Part shown: piece by piece, positions 33,082 to 42,727 of the stretch | How the letters are laid out: each line of letters starts with the position of its first letter | Numbering within the stretch: the first letter of the stretch is position 1 | Origin: Dulcicalothrix desertica PCC 7102 | Lineage (GTDB): Bacteria > Cyanobacteriota > Cyanobacteriia > Cyanobacteriales > Nostocaceae | NCBI RefSeq assembly: GCF_003991905.1 | Contig: NZ_RSCL01000002.1 | Coordinates: 401,142 to 465,141 of the forward strand | Reading direction: 5' to 3' | DNA length: 64,000 nt | The notes under the pieces: generated by a model | The model's input: only the letters and a program-made list of their open reading frames with translations | What the model was told of the DNA's origin: nothing | The model's database searches: none | Position numbers and translations under genes: made by a program

Positions 33082-34674
33082 ATGCCAAGTACTAATACCA
33101 CTAATACAGTAACCCGCACATACGACATAATTGCTTTCGGTGATGAAGTTCCAGGCATTTTAGCTTTGGTATGTGCCGCACGTGAGCATTTGCGTCGCAC
33201 TAATAAATATCCACGTTCGTTATTGTTGTTCAAAGGTAATTCCCAATTAGGTATCGGTGGTCATTTGGTTCGTGGTGGTTTGTCTTATTTAGACCGCTCG
33301 GTTGTACCTGCTAGTGTTCGCAGTCAATTTGGTTTGGCAGTATATGGTGATGAGTCGGATATATATAAAGAATTTTTAAAACGCACTAGTGTAGTTCAGG
33401 TGGCACTTGAACCTAAAAAAGGTGATGCTGTTCTGCGAGAAATGTTAAAGGAAATTAACGCGGATATTCTTAGCGGTGTTGATATTGCATCGGTTATTAA
33501 ACAAGGGCAAGCTATCACAGGTATTCGCCTGACTAAAGGTGAAACCTATATAGCGAAAATCTTTATTGACTCTACAGTCAACGCTGAACTAGCTGTTGCT
33601 GCTGGTGTAAGCAAGCTGAAAGGGTTTGAAACTTTTGGTTTACCAAATTCTGAGCTTTCAGTAACGCTGACTTTTGAAACTCAAGGTTTGAGTGTGCAAG
33701 CACTGAAGGATGTTGAAATGCAGTATATGCTGCGTCTTGCTGATGTTAATGATGTTGAAGCACAAAGATGGATTAATACGGCAGCAGGTGGAGACCGTAC
33801 ACGCTTTTCTGAATTACAAGCTCCATTTATCAATAATAAAAACGACCTCAGTAAAATTGCGTTGTATGCAGGTAGCGATTATATAGATGTTCGTAGCTTT
33901 GCACTTTCAATTGCTTACCACGCATTCCGAGGTACAGCATTATCACTAGACCAAAGCGGCGCCGTATTAGACAAAGGAAATATTGCCGTATTCCCTGACG
34001 GTAGAATGTCGTGGAATGCGCTACTATTTGACGTTACTGCCGACCAAGCTGAAGCTTTAGCTCGTGGTGATTCCAAACCCACACCTGAAATGCTTAAAGA
34101 AATGCAGCTATTAACTCAATGGTTTAAGGGTATCGGCGCCACTACGGTTACACCAGCACCAGAATTATACATCCGCCATGCAGGTAACGTTGAAGATGCA
34201 GTTGACCCGCTAACAGGCGCCGAAATGCTCAAAGGAGGTGTGCCAGCATCTGAAGCACTAGGTACATTTGGTTACCATTTTGATATCCGTGGAGGTATCG
34301 AAGGTCTGGGAGCGCGTGCATCTGAAAAAGGCTTAGGTGAAGTTAAATTAGACCCACCACTATTTAATGTAGGCATTCAACACGCAGTATTAAAAAGCGT
34401 ACCAAATATAGCTGTTATTAGCCCAGCATCAGGATTTGAAGGTTATGCATCTTCCTGCGGAAGAATTGTAGAATTCAATTGTGCAGTTGGACAAGGTATT
34501 GGTATCGCAGCAGCAATAGCAATGTTAAGTAATCGTAACCTCAACCAAATTTCCAATAAAGAAGTGCATGATATCCTAGCCAACACAGGCAAACTTTCAA
34601 AAATCTACGGTCAACCCGATGCACAGCAAGATATTGTCAGCTTAGATAAATTTGAAAACGCTTTAGCTGCTTAA
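33082..34674 (+). CDS. FAD-dependent oxidoreductase, paralogue A
   Basis: The protein has 530 residues. It starts with TYDIIAFGDEVPGILALVCA in the position of a Rossmann FAD-binding motif, although the usual GxGxxG is degenerate (FGDEVPG). LGIGGHLVRGGLSYLDR follows, and near the C-terminus are PASGFEGYASSCGRIVEFNC and GQGIGIAAAIAML, the second FAD contact region. It resembles the FAD_oxidored group of fumarate-reductase-like enzymes. Its substrate is unknown. A close paralogue lies at 35777. Confidence 0.75.
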   Translation: MPSTNTTNTVTRTYDIIAFGDEVPGILALVCAAREHLRRTNKYPRSLLLFKGNSQLGIGGHLVRGGLSYLDRSVVPASVRSQFGLAVYGDESDIYKEFLKRTSVVQVALEPKKGDAVLREMLKEINADILSGVDIASVIKQGQAITGIRLTKGETYIAKIFIDSTVNAELAVAAGVSKLKGFETFGLPNSELSVTLTFETQGLSVQALKDVEMQYMLRLADVNDVEAQRWINTAAGGDRTRFSELQAPFINNKNDLSKIALYAGSDYIDVRSFALSIAYHAFRGTALSLDQSGAVLDKGNIAVFPDGRMSWNALLFDVTADQAEALARGDSKPTPEMLKEMQLLTQWFKGIGATTVTPAPELYIRHAGNVEDAVDPLTGAEMLKGGVPASEALGTFGYHFDIRGGIEGLGARASEKGLGEVKLDPPLFNVGIQHAVLKSVPNIAVISPASGFEGYASSCGRIVEFNCAVGQGIGIAAAIAMLSNRNLNQISNKEVHDILANTGKLSKIYGQPDAQQDIVSLDKFENALAA

Positions 34675-34682
34675 TTTGGTTA

Positions 34683-34711
34683 TTGTGGAATGGGCATCCT
34701 TGCCCGTTCCT
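34683..34711. repeat. GGGCAAGGATGCCC-family repeat, left arm
   Basis: TTGTGGAATGGGCATCC followed by TTGCCCGTTCCT, just after the first FAD oxidoreductase gene; family as at 6611. Confidence 0.8.
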
Positions 34712-34802
34712 GTAATCATTTTTTAGGTAACAAGAATACTGCTTATGATAAGGCACATGAGCGGGTCGTAAGAAGGTAAATATAGATTGGCACGAAAATT
34801 AT

Positions 34803-35144
34803 CTATCGGCGCCACATATCAAACTCCGGTTCAGAACAACCGTTAATAAACTCATTATTCACCCAACCATTTAGAGGTTTAGTGTTATCCTCTCCAATAA
34901 CCCGTGCAGAAATTTTTACCCAACTACCTTTACGATGTGAAGCAATTACCCCATCTCCACGATTCATTTTAGTAACAACTTTATAGCTTTTTCCAGGGCC
35001 AGTACGAATCATCACATCATTGCCTGTAATAAACGAACAAGTTCCAGATTGTTTAGCTTCGGTGCGTGCAGTGGAAGAGAAAGATGAACAGATATTAATA
35101 ATGAGCAAAGCTAAAGCGATTCTTAACAACTTGGTAAATGCCAT
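34803..35144 (-). CDS. Secreted SH3-domain protein
   Basis: The protein has 113 residues. A signal peptide (LLRIALALLIINICSSFSST) is followed by a bacterial SH3 domain: VMIRTGPGKSYKVVTKMNRG, HRKGSWVKIS and GWVNNEFI. Such domains bind cell-wall components. It is encoded antisense between two paralogous FAD oxidoreductase genes, without visible functional link. Confidence 0.8.
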   Translation of the reverse strand: MAFTKLLRIALALLIINICSSFSSTARTEAKQSGTCSFITGNDVMIRTGPGKSYKVVTKMNRGDGVIASHRKGSWVKISARVIGEDNTKPLNGWVNNEFINGCSEPEFDMWRR

Positions 35145-35776
35145 TTTCTTATACCGTATTTTAAACTTTGTTGCTCACAATGTTAACCATAGCCACAAAC
35201 GATGGATATTCGTACTTTCTCTGAATTTTTTATGAAGATTCTAAGTTCATATATCACGTTAAAAACTGTAAACTTTTTGTCAAAGAGTGAAAATATATAG
35301 TAGTAATTATTATCATTTTACGAGAGGCGCCTAATACTACAAGGGATATGTTATTTGCAGGTTGGGCTAAAGCTCGCTTTAATCTCTAACTCTTCAACTG
35401 AACATTGTGGGGCGGGTGTCCTCGCGTGCATTTAGAATATGAAACGGGCAAGGATGCCCATTCCACAAGAACAATCTTACAAGAACATTTATTGTTAAGA
35501 TTTGTAAAGAGTTAAATTAATGATTTGAGCATTTAAAGTAATATTTTACACTGATTAATTGCAATTCAATTGAAAAAGTAAGGTGCCAAGCAGTACAGTA
35601 CGAAGAAGATAGAATTTATGTGTTGAGTAATGGTTAATACGTGGGGAAAAAATTGTCTAAGTACAGAATAAAGGCGCCGTAAAAAATCACCCTAGAAGGG
35701 TACCCATTTTGTACTGAAGAATTAACAACACGTTGTTAATTGTGTACAGAGGGTATAAGTTCATGAGGGAATCACT
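35145..35776. other. Intergenic region upstream of the second FAD oxidoreductase
   Basis: No gene seen. It contains a GGGCAAGGATGCCC hairpin at 35404-35468 and, just before the gene, an inverted repeat AACAACACGTTGTT at 35727-35740 that could be an operator. Confidence 0.6.
35404..35468. repeat. GGGCAAGGATGCCC-family inverted repeat
   Basis: TTGTGGGGCGGGTGTCC is the diverged left arm and GGATGCCCATTCCACAA the right arm; family as at 6611. Confidence 0.82.
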
Positions 35777-37333
35777 ATGTATGGAGTAGAGGCATCTGCA
35801 CCGTCAGGGAATCGTAATTATGACATTATCTGTTTTGGCGATGAAGTTCCAGGGATATTGACGCTTATTTGTGCTGCACGAGAATATTATCGTCACACTA
35901 ATAGGTATCCCCGTAGCTTGTTGTTATTTAAAGGTAGTTCTAAATTAGGAGTTGGTGGCCATGTTGTTCGTTCAGGTTTGGCATATCTAGACCGTTCTTC
36001 GGTTCCTAATACAATTCGGCAAGAGCGAAAGCTTGATATATTTGGTGACCCATGTGCTATTTACAAAGAACTTTTACAACGCACGGGGGTAGACCAAGTA
36101 GCACTCGACCCAAGTAAGACAGATTGGGTATTGCGCGAGATGTTGCGGGAGATACACGCTGATATTTTGAGTAGTGTTGAAATTAAATCGGTTATTAAAG
36201 AAGGGCAAAAGATACTTGGTATTGAGTTAACTAAGGATGAAACTTATTTTGCTAAACATTTTATTGATAGCACTGTGAATGGGGAGCTAGCGCTTTCTGC
36301 TGGTGTGAGAAAATTCAAAGGATTTGAAACTATTGGTTTACCAGATTCTGAGCTTGCTGTAACACTTGTCTTTGAAACCCAAGGTTTGAGTGTTGAACGA
36401 TTACAAAATATTGAGTATCAATACTTACAGCGTTTTACGAACCTTCAAGATAAGGAAGCACAAAATTTAATCAAGGAAGCTGCGGGAGGAGATGCGAATT
36501 TTGCGAACCAGTTGAGAGCAGACTTGGTTGACAAAAAAGGCTATCTCAAGACGATGGCTGTAGGTAAAGATTATATAGATATTCGTAGCAAAGCGCTTTC
36601 TATTGCTTATCATGCGTTTCGCGGTACTAAGTTAGATATTAATCTGAGTCCAGGAATTCTTGACAACGGCAATATTGCTTTGTTGTCACGTGTACGGATG
36701 TCGTGGAATGCTTTGCTGTTCGGCTTATCTGCCAGCGAAGTTGAAAAACTTGCCCGCGCGAAAGCACAACCAACGCGAAAAATGCTCGATGAAATTTTAT
36801 TTATTACCAGGTGGTTTCAATTGCTTGGCGCCAGTGAAGTCAAGCCAGCCAAAGAGGTTTATATTCGTCATGCAGGTAATATTACTGATGTAATTCAACC
36901 ACTTACAGGCGCCGAAATGCTGTCAGGTGGTGTTCCAACACACGAAGCTATAGGCACTTTTGGCTATGACTTTGATGTTCGTGGTGGTATTGGTAGTTTT
37001 GGCGAACACCCTGTAAATAAAGGTTTTGGTAATTTGGCTTTGTTAACAACTCCTTTATTTAACATTGGCATTCAACACGCATTACTTAAGCAGGTGCCAA
37101 ATTTAGCTGTAGTGAGTCCGTGTTCAGGGTTTGAAGGTTACGCTTGCTTTGCAGGTCGAATTGTTGAGTTTAACTGTGGAGTTGGGCAGGGTATAGGTAT
37201 TGCCGCAGGTATTGCATTAGCACAAGAGCGTGAATTAAATGAAGTTTCAAACAAAGAAGTGCATGATGTACTGCAAAGCACTGGGCAACTTTCCCAAATA
37301 TACGGCATCACTTATGAAGTAGCTGCCGCATAA
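35777..37333 (+). CDS. FAD-dependent oxidoreductase, paralogue B
   Basis: The protein has 518 residues and is closely similar along its whole length to paralogue A: NYDIICFGDEVPGILTLICA, GVGGHVVRSGLAYLDR, SPCSGFEGYACFAGRIVEFN and GQGIGIAAGIAL. Loss of the usual GxGxxG in the first nucleotide motif is shared, so it predates the duplication. Both copies have open frames and conserved ends (SNKEVHDVL, LSQIYG). It is transcribed alone and ends just before a hairpin repeat. Confidence 0.75.
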   Translation: MYGVEASAPSGNRNYDIICFGDEVPGILTLICAAREYYRHTNRYPRSLLLFKGSSKLGVGGHVVRSGLAYLDRSSVPNTIRQERKLDIFGDPCAIYKELLQRTGVDQVALDPSKTDWVLREMLREIHADILSSVEIKSVIKEGQKILGIELTKDETYFAKHFIDSTVNGELALSAGVRKFKGFETIGLPDSELAVTLVFETQGLSVERLQNIEYQYLQRFTNLQDKEAQNLIKEAAGGDANFANQLRADLVDKKGYLKTMAVGKDYIDIRSKALSIAYHAFRGTKLDINLSPGILDNGNIALLSRVRMSWNALLFGLSASEVEKLARAKAQPTRKMLDEILFITRWFQLLGASEVKPAKEVYIRHAGNITDVIQPLTGAEMLSGGVPTHEAIGTFGYDFDVRGGIGSFGEHPVNKGFGNLALLTTPLFNIGIQHALLKQVPNLAVVSPCSGFEGYACFAGRIVEFNCGVGQGIGIAAGIALAQERELNEVSNKEVHDVLQSTGQLSQIYGITYEVAAA

Positions 37334-37343
37334 GGGTTGTACA

Positions 37344-37380
37344 AAGAAACCGGGTTTCTTCGGTAGAAACCCGGTTTCTA
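37344..37380. terminator. AAACCNGGTTT hairpin downstream of paralogue B
   Basis: AAGAAACCGGGTTTCTTC and GTAGAAACCCGGTTTCTA form adjacent palindromes that can also pair with each other. They lie between converging genes and may end both transcripts. Confidence 0.6.
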
Positions 37381-37383
37381 GAG

Positions 37384-37884
37384 TTAATTGGAAATTTGCT
37401 GAAGCGGACTAATAAAAGTCCATGTATTATCAGATTTCCGAATCGTCCATCCTGTAACTTGATACTCTTCATTGCCTTTTACGTAAACAATCTCAGTTCT
37501 ATTCTTTTCTAAGGATGCAGGCAAACCTTCACATGCTTTGACGGCGATTTTTTCGTAGTTATTATTTTTATCTAGAGAAAAGTAGTCAATTTTAGTTTTA
37601 TCTTTATTTGACTTAATAATTTCAGTGTAATCTTGGTCTGTAAGCTTAGACTCTGTGCTAGCTGGAAAGTAGTAATAAGTATTTGATGCTGCATTTTTAT
37701 CTTTGGAGTATACCTTACAAGCAAAAAAACCACCATGTGGCTCTACTCTCACAGGTTTAAGCGATTGCGGGTTTTGAGCAAAATTCGAGTCAGGGGCGCC
37801 GGAATTTGTTGAGCATCCAAATAAATATGTAGATGTAGATATTGATAAAGAACTCAATAGTAATATTTTATGCCAATTATTCAT
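37384..37884 (-). CDS. Hypothetical lipoprotein
   Basis: From ATG 37884 the protein has about 166 residues. MNNWHKILLLSSLSISTS and the lipobox YLFGC give a lipoprotein signal with the cysteine near residue 24. The frame opens 15 codons earlier at 37929 without a better start. The mature part (GFFACKVYSKDKNA, EYQVTGWTIRKSDNTWTF) is not recognised. Confidence 0.6.
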   Translation of the reverse strand: MNNWHKILLLSSLSISTSTYLFGCSTNSGAPDSNFAQNPQSLKPVRVEPHGGFFACKVYSKDKNAASNTYYYFPASTESKLTDQDYTEIIKSNKDKTKIDYFSLDKNNNYEKIAVKACEGLPASLEKNRTEIVYVKGNEEYQVTGWTIRKSDNTWTFISPLQQISN

Positions 37885-38137
37885 AAATTGTTGATACAAG
37901 CTACAGTACGTTTTGCTTGAAATCCCCATAATTCAAGGAAATGCATCCTACTTATGCAAGATTATCATTGAATAAGGGGGTATGATGTAATACCTGACAT
38001 TCGTCTAAGTATTCACTCACCAATGTGACGACGTACTATTAAAGCTTGTTTCCCTAAATTTACGCAAGCAATTACGGTACAGGTAGCTAATAACCTGCTT
38101 GAGTTTGAGCGAAAGTCCTAAAATGCAAGCTTCTGCT

Positions 38138-38584
38138 TCAAGTATGGGGTAAGTCAGTTGTGCATTTTAATGCATTAACACTCATAACCTGGTAAATACT
38201 TATTTTTGAAAATCTTTCGCAGCTTACCAAGCGCACGCGACCCTCTTTTTCGCAACGCTTCTGTAGTAACTTCATCTCCATTTGCTGATAATATCGCCAA
38301 ATCAATAATTTTCTATCTTCAAAGTCTAACTCTTTCAATGCTTGATTCAAGTGTTTATAAACTTCAGTGTCTTGACTAGATTGCTGCAAACGTTCATCTG
38401 GTAAAAATTCTCCAAAGTCAAAGTTTTGATTATCTATGATTCGGCGCCGAGTTTCTTCTCTACTTATTTCTTTAATGATATGTACTGTTATAGTGTGGTG
38501 CCTATAAAAGTTGTTGCAATTTTTGACAGTATTTTCGACGATAGCAAAAATAACCCGAATACAGATTATGATGTAATCCTGCAC
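38138..38584 (-). pseudogene. Probable frameshifted sigma-70-like gene remnant
   Basis: The open frame contains LNQALKELDFEDRKLLIWRYY, which resembles the start of sigma region 4, and then changes to unrelated sequence. Another frame over about 38183-38290 reads LSANGDEVTTEALRKRGSR and then ALGKLRKIFKN before a stop, the expected helix-turn-helix-like continuation. A frameshift near 38290 would join them. The N-terminal 35 residues also look random. It is likely decayed, with moderate confidence only. Confidence 0.4.
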
Positions 38585-38609
38585 TCTTTTCGCTTACATA
38601 GTCAGACCA

Positions 38610-39779
38610 ATGCTAGAAATGCTATCTCTTCCAACCGTTAAACCTAGCGTCCCTCATTTCTCTTCAGGCCCATGTGCAAAGCGTCCCGGCTGGTCTGTTT
38701 CAAATCTTGCTGGCGCTTGCGTGGGACGTTCGCACCGTTCAGCAGATGGTAAAGCTAAATTAGCTGAAGTTATCGAACTATCGAAAAAAATTCTTGGTGT
38801 CCCGGCAAATTACCGTCTAGGAATAGTACCAGCTTCTGATACAGGCGCCGTAGAAATGGCTATGTGGTCGCTTTTAGGTAAGTTACCCCTTGATATTCTC
38901 GCATGGGAAAGTTTTGGTCAGGAATGGGTAAAAGATGTTACCGACGAGTTGAAATTATCTGATGTGCGCTTAATGAAGGCGCCTTACGGTAGCTTACCCG
39001 ACTTTAGCCAAGTAGATTTTAGTCACGACGTAGTATTTTTATGGAACGGTACCACATCAGGAGCGCGCGTACCAAATGCCGACTGGATACCAGACGACCG
39101 CGAAGGTTTAACAATTTGCGATGCCACCTCAGCAGTATTCGCAATGGATGTAGACTGGTCGAAACTTGATGTTGTTACTTACTCGTGGCAAAAGGTACTT
39201 GGTGGAGAAGCACAACATGGTGTTATTGTACTATCTCCACGTGCTGTTGAACGTTTAGAGACTTACCAACCACCTCGACCTTTACCAAAATTATTCCGCA
39301 TGACCGAAAAAGGTAAGCTGATTGAAGGTATTTTTAAAGGCGATACTATTAATACTCCATCGATGTTGTGCGTAGAAGATGCACTCGACGGGTTAAAGTG
39401 GGCAGAAAGTATTGGTGGTCTTTCAGGATTAATTAATCGTAGCGAAGCAAACCTTGCAGCAATTACAAAATGGGTTGAGCAAAGTAACTGGGCTGCATTT
39501 TTGGCAGAAACACCAGAAATTCGTTCTTGCACATCGATTTGTCTCAAAATTACAGACGAATGGTTTACTGGCTTAACTCCAGCACAACAAGCCGAATGTG
39601 CGAAAAAACTCGCAAAATTACTCGAAAAACAAAACGTTGCTTTCGATATCGCTGCATACCGCTCGGCACCTCCAGGTTTACGCATTTGGGGAGGCGCCAC
39701 TGTTGAAACTAGTGATATAGAAGCACTACTTCCTTGGCTAGACTGGGGTTTTGCAACCGTTAAAAATGAAATGAAATAA
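38610..39779 (+). CDS. serC: Phosphoserine aminotransferase
   Basis: The protein has 389 residues. It makes phosphoserine from phosphohydroxypyruvate in serine synthesis. [14 protein letters not shown] at the N-terminus, [24 protein letters not shown] and [17 protein letters not shown] with PLP lysine K195 match the SerC type also found in alphaproteobacteria and methanogens. The C-terminal [11 protein letters not shown] is intact. A second ATG at 38619 is a possible start. It is transcribed alone. Confidence 0.88.
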   Translation: MLEMLSLPTVKPSVPHFSSGPCAKRPGWSVSNLAGACVGRSHRSADGKAKLAEVIELSKKILGVPANYRLGIVPASDTGAVEMAMWSLLGKLPLDILAWESFGQEWVKDVTDELKLSDVRLMKAPYGSLPDFSQVDFSHDVVFLWNGTTSGARVPNADWIPDDREGLTICDATSAVFAMDVDWSKLDVVTYSWQKVLGGEAQHGVIVLSPRAVERLETYQPPRPLPKLFRMTEKGKLIEGIFKGDTINTPSMLCVEDALDGLKWAESIGGLSGLINRSEANLAAITKWVEQSNWAAFLAETPEIRSCTSICLKITDEWFTGLTPAQQAECAKKLAKLLEKQNVAFDIAAYRSAPPGLRIWGGATVETSDIEALLPWLDWGFATVKNEMK

Positions 39780-39842
39780 CCTTATTTGAGGTCTTGTGGC
39801 ACAGCCTAGGAAGGCTGTGCATTAATATATTGATATAGCGAA

Positions 39843-39886
39843 AACGGGCAAGGATGCCCATTCCACACAAGGATGCCTATTCCACT
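39843..39886. repeat. GGGCAAGGATGCCC-family repeat, partial tandem
   Basis: AACGGGCAAGGATGCCC is followed by ATTCCACACAAGGATGCC and ATTCCACT, a partial duplication of the right arm. Confidence 0.8.
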
Positions 39887-39958
39887 CTGAAATGATGAAT
39901 TTGCTATGTGCTATAATCATTAAATATTTTACTGCTTTTTTAACAGGTCAGTACAAAA

Positions 39959-40252
39959 ATGGCAAAAGTGGAAGTAAATCAAGCACAAGAAAACTTTCCA
40001 GAACTTCTAGCGCTTGTAGACGCAAATCAAGAGCGTATTGTCATTGAATCGCAAGGTAAACTAGTGGCGGCTGTGATTAGTTATGCTGACTTGAAACGGT
40101 TAGAGGCACTGGAAGAAGCAAACGACATCAAGGATTTTCAACGTGCGCTTGCTGAAACTAATGATGAGTCATATTCAGTAGAAGAAGTCATAGCTGATTA
40201 CAATAAAATTCACGGTACAAATTTCACAAGACAAAGCATATTGAATGACTGA
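39959..40252 (+). CDS. Phd/YefM-family antitoxin
   Basis: The protein has 97 residues. VEVNQAQENFPELLALVDAN and IVIESQGKLVAAVISYADLKRL are the Phd/YefM DNA-binding fold. The C-terminal half (SVEEVIADYNKIHGTNF) would neutralise the toxin. Its stop overlaps the toxin ATG (40245). The toxin gene downstream is interrupted, so this may now be an orphan antitoxin. Confidence 0.85.
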   Translation: MAKVEVNQAQENFPELLALVDANQERIVIESQGKLVAAVISYADLKRLEALEEANDIKDFQRALAETNDESYSVEEVIADYNKIHGTNFTRQSILND

Positions 40253-40583
40253 ATTTCAGCAACTTGCTCTCCGCATTACGAAGTCAGCACGGAAAGAAAT
40301 TATTGATTTGCAACCGAAATTTTTTAAGCAGGTAATGGGCAAAATTCTACTCATAGCTGAAGAACCTAGAGCTTCATGCTAATGGCATTTTTGTTAACAT
40401 AGTTGACAAAAAGCAACGAAATTGATAGTGTGACCTCAAGATTATAAACAACTTAAAGGGCAACCTGGTGTATACCGAGTTGACCAAGGTGAATATCGTA
40501 TCTTGTATAGAATATTAGAAGATTCAGTTGAAATTTTCAGAGTTGGGAAACGTAACGATGATGAGGTGTATGAAAATCTTTGA
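40245..40583 (+). pseudogene. RelE-family toxin gene interrupted by a 63-base in-frame insertion
   Basis: The first part reads MTEFQQLALRITKSARKEII and on to AEEPRA. After bases 40374-40436 the same frame continues QDYKQLKGQPGVYRVDQGEY and RILYRILEDSVEIFRVGKRN to ENL and a stop. Removing exactly 63 bases restores an uninterrupted RelE/ParE toxin, but the inserted bases contain TAA, TAA, TGA and TGA in frame. The toxin is therefore truncated unless the insert is removed from the message. It overlaps the antitoxin gene by 8 bases, as in intact pairs. Confidence 0.82.
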
Positions 40584-40585
40584 AG

Positions 40586-41482
40586 TTAGACTGTTTCTTC
40601 GATTATAGGGATTTGTCTTTGGACTATTTTAATTAAACCTAAAGTTTTTTGGTAAGCAGTTTGTTCTCCTGTTTTATCAAAGTATAATGCTGCTGTTTGT
40701 AAGTCAGAAATGGCGGCTTGTTCATAACCAAGATTGTGATAAGCTATACCACGGTTTGCATATGCTTGAGCGTTACTAGGATTAAGTCTTACTGTATTAC
40801 TGAAATCTTTAACGGCGCCTATATTGTCACCACTTTTACCACAAGTACAGCCTCGGTTAAAGTAAGCGCGTTCAGATTGGGGGTTTAGGCTAATTGCTAA
40901 GGTAAAGTTTCGAGTCGCAGCTTTGTAATCATTAAGGTGAAATTTTGCTAAACCCAAATCATTATATATATCCGCACGTAAATAACTAGGGGTTTCGCTT
41001 ACGAGTGATAGCGCGCGTTGATAATCTATAATTGCTTTTCTATAATCTTGTAATGCCGCAGTTGCAACACCTCGATTATAATACGCGCGAAAGTCTTGAG
41101 GTTGACGGCTTAAAACTTGATTATTGTCTTCAATTGCTGCGGTATAATTACCTTGACGATAATGAACTATACCTCTGTTAATATACGCTTCGATATTTTC
41201 TGGCGCCTTGTTTATGGCTTGATTGCAATCGCTGACAGCATTTTGGTAATCTTCTAATTGAAGGTTTGCCAAACATCGATTACTATAAGCTGCGGCATAA
41301 TCTTTGTTAATATTGATTGCTTCTGTAAATTTGACTACTGCTTGTTGATAGTTTCCTTGTCGTAGTAATTCTACTCCTGAACGAAATATAACTGAGGCGT
41401 TTGTTATGGCACCTACTTTATCAACTTGGCATATTAATAAGCTGATAGTTAGAGCCGTTAGAAGGAATAATTTACTAATCAT
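40586..41482 (-). CDS. Secreted TPR-repeat protein
   Basis: From ATG 41482 the protein has 298 residues. A signal peptide (MISKLFLLTALTISLLI) is followed by about seven tetratricopeptide repeats, for example NYQQAVVKFTEAININKDYA and DYRKAIIDYQRALSLVS. These form a protein-binding solenoid. The partner is unknown. The frame opens seven codons earlier at 41503. It starts just after a heptamer repeat tract that separates it from petJ. Confidence 0.82.
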   Translation of the reverse strand: MISKLFLLTALTISLLICQVDKVGAITNASVIFRSGVELLRQGNYQQAVVKFTEAININKDYAAAYSNRCLANLQLEDYQNAVSDCNQAINKAPENIEAYINRGIVHYRQGNYTAAIEDNNQVLSRQPQDFRAYYNRGVATAALQDYRKAIIDYQRALSLVSETPSYLRADIYNDLGLAKFHLNDYKAATRNFTLAISLNPQSERAYFNRGCTCGKSGDNIGAVKDFSNTVRLNPSNAQAYANRGIAYHNLGYEQAAISDLQTAALYFDKTGEQTAYQKTLGLIKIVQRQIPIIEETV

Positions 41483-41596
41483 GTAGTGTTTATAATACTG
41501 CAATAGGGATACAGCATTGCCGTACCCCTATTAATGTTTTATTAGAACTGAATCGTTACGAGCCTGATTTATAAGCAAGTATTAATATTCGTAGTT

Positions 41597-41630
41597 AACA
41601 CTCAGCACTCAGCACTCAACACTCAGCACT
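41597..41630. repeat. Heptamer tandem repeat CACTCAG
   Basis: About four copies of CACTCAG/ACTCAGC-type units lie between petJ and the TPR gene; same family as at 18774. Confidence 0.87.
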
Positions 41631-41635
41631 ATTAA

Positions 41636-41974
41636 CTACTTCCAGCCTTTATCTGCTTGCGACAACACATAACTTGCGACGTTAGCAATTTGCTCTGGTT
41701 TCAAGCGACCACCAAAGGCAGGCATAGCATTTTTACCCTTTGTAACTTGGGTAATAATTGCTTCTTCTGAGTACATATTGTACTTTTCTAAAGCATCTTT
41801 TTGTAGAGTTTTTTGTGCGTTAACCAAGTTTTTACCACCTGCGTGACAAGAAGCGCAGTTCGCACTGAAGATTTTTCCTCCAGCCACAGCATCTCCATCA
41901 GCTAATGCAGGACGACTGAAAGCAAAGGTGAAAAGTGCTACACCTAACAGCAATACTGATACAATTCTTTTCAT
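41636..41974 (-). CDS. petJ: Cytochrome c6 precursor
   Basis: From ATG 41974 the precursor has 112 residues. The signal peptide [19 protein letters not shown] ends in ALA, so maturation gives [11 protein letters not shown], the typical N-terminus. The heme site is CASCH (C40, C43, H44), with the axial methionine in [10 protein letters not shown]. Cytochrome c6 carries electrons in the thylakoid lumen from cytochrome b6f to photosystem I, and in cyanobacteria it can replace plastocyanin under copper shortage. Confidence 0.95.
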   Translation of the reverse strand: MKRIVSVLLLGVALFTFAFSRPALADGDAVAGGKIFSANCASCHAGGKNLVNAQKTLQKDALEKYNMYSEEAIITQVTKGKNAMPAFGGRLKPEQIANVASYVLSQADKGWK

Positions 41975-42193
41975 TAAGTGTTCCCTCTGTAACAATGATG
42001 GGTAAATGCTATATCCTCATAATATTTTCTTGTTCACGGCTTTTATAGTCAAACGACAGGCTGTCATACTTCGCAAAAACCTTTACAATTCTTGATTTTG
42101 AGTAAAATTTTATTACTTTGTTTGTTAATATCTTGACATGCAGAATAAAGATTCAACAAGAAAGATTAAGAAGTGTAAAATAAATTACATAGG

Positions 42194-42703
42194 TTAAGGA
42201 GTTGAGGCGCCTTCGTTTGATAGGGTGGCAAGGTGGTTAATAGCGGCGCCTGTGACTCGACAAATTCGCCATTCTCCCAAAATTTCGGCGCCGATGCGAC
42301 GGTAAAATTCAATTGCAGGTTCGTTCCAATCTAAAACACTCCATTCGAGGCGCCCATAATTACGTTCTAAAGCGATTTGTGCGAGTTTACTTATAAGTAA
42401 TTTACCAATACCTTGGCGCCGATATTTGGGAAGAACAAAAAGGTCTTCGAGATAAATACCGGGTTTGGTAAGAAACGTTGAATAGTTATAAAAAAATAAA
42501 GCATAGCCGACAGCTTTGCCATCACATTCCGCTAAAATGGCTTCAGCAAATTTATGCATACCAAAAAGATGCTCTTTTAGTGCAAGAGCATCTCCAGTTA
42601 CAGCGTGTGCTAGTTTTTCGTACTCCGCTAAAGCTTGGATAAGAGAAAAAATGGTATCGCAATCTTCTGGTTGTGCAGAACGTATAGTTACATTGCTGGA
42701 CAT
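42194..42703 (-). CDS. GNAT-family N-acetyltransferase
   Basis: The protein has 169 residues. IRSAQPEDCDTIFSLIQALA and YLEDLFVLPKYRRQGIGKLL are motifs seen in diamine/spermidine-type acetyltransferases; the RRQGIG acetyl-CoA loop and LDWNEPAIEFYRRIGA are intact. The substrate is probably a small amine but this is inference. It lies downstream of a dispersed repeat and near the sigma factor gene. Confidence 0.82.
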   Translation of the reverse strand: MSSNVTIRSAQPEDCDTIFSLIQALAEYEKLAHAVTGDALALKEHLFGMHKFAEAILAECDGKAVGYALFFYNYSTFLTKPGIYLEDLFVLPKYRRQGIGKLLISKLAQIALERNYGRLEWSVLDWNEPAIEFYRRIGAEILGEWRICRVTGAAINHLATLSNEGASTP

Positions 42704-42727
42704 AGGATTTTAGATTGTATAATTTGT

